The position numbers and the translations under genes are program-made. A DNA stretch of 36,787 nt from CAZQEZ01 sp964592475 (GTDB taxonomy: Bacteria > Bacteroidota > Bacteroidia > Cytophagales > Cyclobacteriaceae). Positions within the stretch are counted from its first letter, which is position 1; each line of letters opens with the position of its first letter. Under the pieces are notes generated by a model that saw only the letters and a program-made list of their open reading frames with translations, had not been told where the DNA came from and made no database searches. Of this stretch, positions 32,960 to 36,787 are shown piece by piece. The stretch covers positions 1 to 36,787 of the forward strand of contig CAZQEZ010000031.1 in the NCBI GenBank assembly GCA_964592475.1, in the 5' to 3' direction.

Positions 32960-33478
32960 TTAATTCCCTGTCAAAGCCAAAACTGCAAATGAAGCCAGCC
33001 AATGCTCCCCCGCATAATCACCGCTGGCAACATAAGGTAAAGTAGATTTTAAATGGTAGCGGGCAGATTGATAAAGTAGCTGACTTACTGGTTCCGGGTG
33101 CAATTTTTCAGCTATATGCTGCATACACCAGGCGCGACTAAGGTTCAGGCCATCCAAATGTACTATCTTCGGATCCGTTCGATCTGAAACAATAGCAGGA
33201 TGTAAAAGCACTTCATATTTTCCCTGATCGAGTTTGGGTAGAAATTTTGCAAACCAGCTTTCAAATATTTCTGAAGGCAAAATTTTTGACATTAACTCAG
33301 CCTTAGGATATTCTTTTTGAATGCAACTAAGGGCCAAATCGGCAAAATGCGTGGCTCCCTCCTCGTTTAAAGTGATTTCTCCACTGGTATTCTGAGTATA
33401 AAAAGTAGATTGAGCCTGCGTAAGAGCCGCGTTGGGTAAAATTATCGCTGCTATAAGCAACAAGTAAATGCGTAACAT
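32960..33478 (-). CDS. DUF2891 protein with an internal in-frame deletion
   Basis: 172 residues with a Sec signal (to about residue 22). The start (HFADLALSCIQKEYP) is the N-terminal part of DUF2891 and the rest (LMSKILPSEIFESWF, VHLDGLNLSRAWCMQHIA, YVASGDYAGEHWLASFA) is its C-terminal part. From memory of the family, full-length members are about 350-370 residues and carry a HPAFYGCFDWHS region in between, which is absent here. The junction is at about residues 58-61 (near 33298-33307) and the frame is intact. DUF2891 is alpha-helical with unknown function. It follows the lipocalin-like gene by 33 bases. The short form is probably non-functional or altered unless the assembly lost a segment. 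Confidence 0.78.
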   Translation of the reverse strand: MLRIYLLLIAAIILPNAALTQAQSTFYTQNTSGEITLNEEGATHFADLALSCIQKEYPKAELMSKILPSEIFESWFAKFLPKLDQGKYEVLLHPAIVSDRTDPKIVHLDGLNLSRAWCMQHIAEKLHPEPVSQLLYQSARYHLKSTLPYVASGDYAGEHWLASFAVLALTGN

Positions 33479-33511
33479 AGGTAGTAAATTTTTCCTCCTA
33501 AATTACAACAA

Positions 33512-33856
33512 TTATTCGAGATCATTTATCCGAGTAAAATAAATCCTGCGCATGAAAAACTGCTTATTTTCTCTGATGATAAGCTTTTCGGAAGTTAACT
33601 TTTCTATCGTGACGCTATAACCATCCATATCTAACTGATCTCTTTTAACAGTGTAATTGACTTCGGAATGGTGTGAATGATTAATGCATTTACCCTTTTG
33701 GTTAAATTCCCATACAATTTGCTCTCCATCTTTTACATTAACGGGCTGCTGATCTACATAAATTATTTTTTCTGATTTCCATAACCCTATCAAATCATTT
33801 GCTTCAATGGTTTGATAAATAAAAATATTTATTAACAAAAAAACAATCATTGACAT
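33512..33856 (-). CDS. Small exported lipocalin-like protein
   Basis: 114 residues. The N-terminus has a signal-like hydrophobic stretch (residues 3-18); the second Met (33850) is an alternative start. The body reads as a small all-beta lipocalin-like domain: LIGLWKSEKI, then WEFNQKGKCINHSH and YSVTIEKLTSEKLIIRE. The start codon directly follows the stop of the diheme peroxidase gene (TAG-ATG). The context suggests an accessory role with the MbnP/MbnH-like pair. Family assignment is tentative. Confidence 0.65.
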   Translation of the reverse strand: MSMIVFLLINIFIYQTIEANDLIGLWKSEKIIYVDQQPVNVKDGEQIVWEFNQKGKCINHSHHSEVNYTVKRDQLDMDGYSVTIEKLTSEKLIIRENKQFFMRRIYFTRINDLE

Positions 33857-34885
33857 CTAATTTTTAAAAGGATTACTAAATGCATCATTTGTAATAAAAG
33901 TACTATCGGTAAGTGTATACAAAAAGGCAACCAGATCTTCACGTTCTTCCTCTGTTAAACTTATTCCCCCTTCATGGTTCATCAAAGGATCTGTATACTC
34001 GGTAAAATTAACACCTTCACTGTAAAAGTTTACAACCTCTCTTAAAGTAGCAAAGCGATTGTCATGCATATAGGGTGCCGTCACCGCAATATTTCTCAAA
34101 GATGGGGTTTTGAATTTACCCATATCCATTGGATCATTAGAAACCAGGAAGTGTCCTTGATCGGCACCCTCAAATACATTATCTAAGCCATTGTTGTGCA
34201 TCAGGTTATCTTTAAATAATACTGTGCCATGGCAATGAAAACAGTCAGCGCTTTCGCTGAAAAAGAGATTAAAACCTCGAAATTCAGCCTCGCTTAATTG
34301 TACTTCTTTGCGCAAAAATTGATCAAATTTAGAATCTCCTGAAATTAAGGCTCTTTCAAATTGAGCCAGGGCAGCTGCTATATTTTCATATTTTATTTCA
34401 TCAATACCATAAACTTGCTTAAATTTAACTTTGTACTCTTCAATATTATTAAAATCGGTAAGGTTTGTTTGAAAAAACTCTTCTACTTCAAAACGCATGA
34501 TAGCCTCTATATCTCCTTGTACTTTCCCATTCCATAAGTACAATCGATCCCAGGCCAGGTTAAAATGTGGCATGATACCTTCGTGAATTTGATGCTGATC
34601 ATGATCCGGTGAGGAAAAAGCATATTGCTGCTGATGGCAAGTAGCACAAGATTGTTTTCCGTCAGCATCAAGACGTGTATCATAAAACAACATTCGCCCA
34701 AGTTCCACACCTTCCACTGTCAAAGGATTATTGTCAGGAACCTCGATGGGGGGGAAACGGCTAGGCAAATCCAGCTCAAAGGCAGTAGTTTCATTTTTAG
34801 GACCATTAATTTCATTTTCTTTTACCTGATCTGAATCACATGCCATCCAAGTAAAAATAATTAGGACTAAAGCTAATTTTTTCAT
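33857..34885 (-). CDS. MauG/MbnH-like diheme cytochrome c peroxidase
   Basis: 342 residues from the ATG at 34885; the frame is open to 34942 but MKKLALVLIIFTWMAC is a normal lipoprotein signal. It carries two heme-binding motifs, CATCH (Cys80, Cys83, His84) and CFHCH (Cys215, Cys218, His219), plus PSRFPPIEVP and TPSLRNIAVTAPYMHDNR, all features of the bacterial diheme peroxidase/MauG family. MbnH, the MauG-like partner of MbnP, oxidises a Trp of MbnP to kynurenine. Because an MbnP-like gene lies 13 bases upstream in the same operon, an MbnH-like protein-modifying role is more likely than H2O2 detoxification; inferred. Periplasmic. Confidence 0.88.
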   Translation of the reverse strand: MKKLALVLIIFTWMACDSDQVKENEINGPKNETTAFELDLPSRFPPIEVPDNNPLTVEGVELGRMLFYDTRLDADGKQSCATCHQQQYAFSSPDHDQHQIHEGIMPHFNLAWDRLYLWNGKVQGDIEAIMRFEVEEFFQTNLTDFNNIEEYKVKFKQVYGIDEIKYENIAAALAQFERALISGDSKFDQFLRKEVQLSEAEFRGFNLFFSESADCFHCHGTVLFKDNLMHNNGLDNVFEGADQGHFLVSNDPMDMGKFKTPSLRNIAVTAPYMHDNRFATLREVVNFYSEGVNFTEYTDPLMNHEGGISLTEEEREDLVAFLYTLTDSTFITNDAFSNPFKN

Positions 34886-34898
34886 AACAAAATAGTTT

Positions 34899-35687
34899 TT
34901 AAAACCTATTAACAAAGCCAAGACTAAATACATTGACTCCATTTTCTTTCAATTTTTGCTGGGCCTGCTGATTATTCATGATAGCTGGCCCATAGGTATT
35001 GATATCGTACTGATGGGGATCGCGATACCATTCATTCAAATTCATATAGATTTGCATTTCCCAATTATCATCCTTCATTTCAAAGGCAGAATAAGGCATT
35101 TTAACGTGGATGAAATTTTCATGGATTTTTCCATCCATTGTTTTCAGCCTACCGGTATGGGTATTAAAACTACCCGTATCGCCCGCTGCTAAAATATAGC
35201 GTCCTTCAAATTTCATATAGTGGTAACCCCCACCCATCGGAATTGGCCACTCCATATTGTTGTAATCTTGGGTTGGCGGCAAGGCAAAGTCTTTATTTTT
35301 AATAGAGTCAAGCCCAAATATAAAAGATAAGTAGCTGTATTGACCATTTGGCACATCCTGAATTACCAGGGAGCGAGTTTCCGGAATATCTATGTCACGG
35401 TAGTGAAACGTGTCTAGCTTGATAACAGATCCATTATATAAATGTAACCTGATATCAGAAATAAAATAGCGCAAAGTCATAATGCTGTACTTATTTCCAG
35501 CATCATTTTCATATTTAATATCGTTGTAAACAATACCTTGCCCATCTACGGTGTGGTCAAAATGAAATGTAAGTGAATTAGAGGAAGTCGAATCTGTAGG
35601 CTGCTCTGTATTTAAAATATTATCTTCTTCACATGAATATAATGCTGTAATAAAAAAGAAGACAAGCCAATAATTAAAATTCTTCAT
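34899..35687 (-). CDS. MbnP-like copper-binding lipoprotein
   Basis: 262 residues. Lipoprotein signal with lipobox LYSC (Cys19), then a Ser/Thr linker. The MbnP domain begins with LTFHFDHTVDG and includes YFISDIRLHL, RDIDIPETRS, FGLDS and the family's MEWPIPMGGGYHYMKFEG block (Trp147, several Gly/Tyr/His). NWEMQIYMNLNEW (Trp209, Trp220) follows. MbnP proteins bind copper with a kynurenine made from Trp by MbnH and are found with MauG-like genes across Bacteroidota and Proteobacteria. It is the first gene of the operon, followed by the diheme gene 13 bases later. Confidence 0.88.
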   Translation of the reverse strand: MKNFNYWLVFFFITALYSCEEDNILNTEQPTDSTSSNSLTFHFDHTVDGQGIVYNDIKYENDAGNKYSIMTLRYFISDIRLHLYNGSVIKLDTFHYRDIDIPETRSLVIQDVPNGQYSYLSFIFGLDSIKNKDFALPPTQDYNNMEWPIPMGGGYHYMKFEGRYILAAGDTGSFNTHTGRLKTMDGKIHENFIHVKMPYSAFEMKDDNWEMQIYMNLNEWYRDPHQYDINTYGPAIMNNQQAQQKLKENGVNVFSLGFVNRF

Positions 35688-35945
35688 TGCTGCAATAATT
35701 AAAAATTCTTAATATTAATGAAAACGATAAATCAACATTTTCAGTATCCCTTTAATAACAATAAAGTTAATATAAAGATTCAACACATACAACAATATTG
35801 CAATAAATTTTAGAAAATAATTCTTGTAATTACACCCTATTATATTCAACAAATAAACAATTAAACTCAATTAGGGTCGATATAGAGAATTTACTATATT
35901 AATTAGTCAACAAGAATTCGTACTTATGGAATGCTTTCAGAAAAG

Positions 35946-36650
35946 CTATTTTTTCTTTTCGTCTTTTCTAAATAAAAAAATACTCGCGATTCCAGCCACC
36001 CCAACTAAGGCACCGGTGATTATGCCAGCGGTAGTTTTCTTATTTAATTTGTGTGAACGTTGAGGCAGGAATTGCCAGCTTTTCTTATATTGATCATGAA
36101 GCAGCTTTGGTACTGCTTTTTGTAAAAAATCAATATCAAATAAATTTTCTTGATTGTCAAGATAGAATTGCTCCAGATCAAGAATCAGATAGGGTAAATT
36201 TTGCTGTACAGCAGCTTTGTATTTTTCTTCATTCAATTCATCATCAAAAATAACGTCCAGGTACACCATCTCTCCTTCATCATTGATCAGCATTACTTCA
36301 GGAGTGGTATGCATCTCAGGATCATACTCAATTCTTGATTTATTCTGGTCGATATTGAATAATTTTGGCTGTGAAAGAAAGCTGGTTTTGGGCAATAATA
36401 TGGACGGCATAAGCTTCAATTGGGCTATTACCATTTTGTGAAGCAACATTGCAGCTGAAATATCATGATCGCACGAAGGCCGATGACTAAAATATTTATT
36501 ATTTCTTGTCGAAGTTCTTAAAGAAAGCCTTCTTTCCGGGTCCAAACAGTTTTTATCAGGGCAAAAAAATTCACCGTCTGCCTGGGCGTCTTCTGGTTTT
36601 ACAAGATCCAGTGAGTCTGGTTTGCCAATTTCTGCTATGGGGTTTTTCAT
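35946..36650 (-). CDS. CoiA-like zinc-finger protein with a C-terminal membrane segment
   Basis: 234 residues. The N-terminal part resembles CoiA-family proteins: Cys30-x4-Cys35 (CPDKNC), then RTSTRNNKYFSHRPSC with His56 and Cys60 and His62, and a helix with AAMLLHKMVIAQ. A nuclease-like core follows (PEVMLINDEGEMVYLDVIFDDE, then YLILDLEQF), but the usual E-x-Q/K catalytic piece reads LDVIF, so activity is doubtful. A hydrophobic span at about 207-226 with basic KK ends would anchor it in the membrane, which is not usual for CoiA. Its function may lie in DNA uptake or processing; this is inference. The adjacent gap 35688-35945 shows no gene. Confidence 0.6.
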   Translation of the reverse strand: MKNPIAEIGKPDSLDLVKPEDAQADGEFFCPDKNCLDPERRLSLRTSTRNNKYFSHRPSCDHDISAAMLLHKMVIAQLKLMPSILLPKTSFLSQPKLFNIDQNKSRIEYDPEMHTTPEVMLINDEGEMVYLDVIFDDELNEEKYKAAVQQNLPYLILDLEQFYLDNQENLFDIDFLQKAVPKLLHDQYKKSWQFLPQRSHKLNKKTTAGIITGALVGVAGIASIFLFRKDEKKK

Positions 36651-36769
36651 GATAATAATATTGTTAGTGTATCAATAATACTATAATATTCGGTTAAATG
36701 TTTGACCTACATAAAATAACTCAACATCATTAGTAATCTACTATTTTTAGCTGCAAAAAAATAAATAGG

Positions 36770-36781
36770 CGGACGTGTCCG
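36770..36781. repeat. Short palindrome CGGACGTGTCCG at the window end
   Basis: A perfect 12-bp self-complementary stretch (5-bp arms around GT). Nothing recognised surrounds it. It could be the start of another repeat, a hairpin of a gene beyond the window, or chance. Confidence 0.35.
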
Positions 36782-36787
36782 ACTTTG

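Noticed and set aside
33857..34885. Plain cytochrome c peroxidase for H2O2 detoxification
   Set aside because: Not excluded, but the direct operon link to an MbnP-like protein makes an MbnH/MauG-type modifying role more likely.

Overview
The window reads as one scaffold from a member of the Bacteroidota, most likely a marine or soil Cytophagales-type genome. The evidence is AT-rich DNA, promoters of the TAnnTTTG (-7) type, weak or absent Shine-Dalgarno sequences, many Sec/lipobox exported proteins, DUF4199 membrane proteins, and a minus-strand tRNA-Glu. It is probably a short-read or metagenome assembly. Both 100-N gaps (4533-4632 and 6139-6238) are flanked on each side by the same 55 bp, so they are unclosed overlaps and not missing DNA.

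Regions: (1) 1-4440 holds the tRNA-Glu end, an NAD-dependent epimerase-like protein, a YceI lipoprotein, a patatin phospholipase with a secreted beta-rich partner, and a small frameshifted gene. (2) 4709-12445 is a glycan unit. An AraC regulator is divergent from an operon with two tandem clan GH-A-like glycosidases, a PhoD-like phosphatase/phosphodiesterase and a GH115-like alpha-glucuronidase. (3) 12503-17056 holds a small beta-barrel protein, a DUF1566-like lipoprotein, an alpha/alpha-toroid protein, and an IS200-like RAYT transposase between two similar arrays of short palindromes; an older decayed palindrome cluster lies at about 13.1-13.4 kb. (4) 17225-23712 is a uronate catabolic operon: SSS symporter, UxaC, SDR-type fructuronate reductase, RraA-like aldolase, a DUF2281/PIN toxin-antitoxin pair, then UxuA.

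(5) 23869-28074 holds a GT2 glycosyltransferase, a possible 27-residue membrane microprotein, and a cystathionine gamma-lyase/synthase plus cystathionine beta-synthase pair. (6) 28201-32381 holds a truncated DUF1080 lipoprotein, a DnaQ-like exonuclease/GIY-YIG fusion, a DPM1/GtrB-like glycosyltransferase and two DUF4199 proteins. (7) 32572-35687 is a minus-strand operon with an MbnP-like copper protein, an MbnH/MauG-like diheme peroxidase, a lipocalin-like protein and a DUF2891 protein that has lost its middle; a hairpin terminator closes it. (8) 35946-36650 is a CoiA-like zinc-finger protein with a C-terminal membrane segment.

How they fit: GH115 would release glucuronate (or its 4-O-methyl form) from a glucuronoxylan-like glycan, the twin glycosidases would trim the backbone or side chains, and the symporter would import the uronate. 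UxaC, the SDR and UxuA then convert glucuronate to 2-keto-3-deoxygluconate (KDG). No KDG kinase or KDPG aldolase is present. The RraA-like class II aldolase sits in their place, which suggests an untested non-phosphorylative KDG cleavage. A TTGCAAAA-type motif occurs at both the glycosidase and the uronate promoters and may mark one AraC-controlled regulon.
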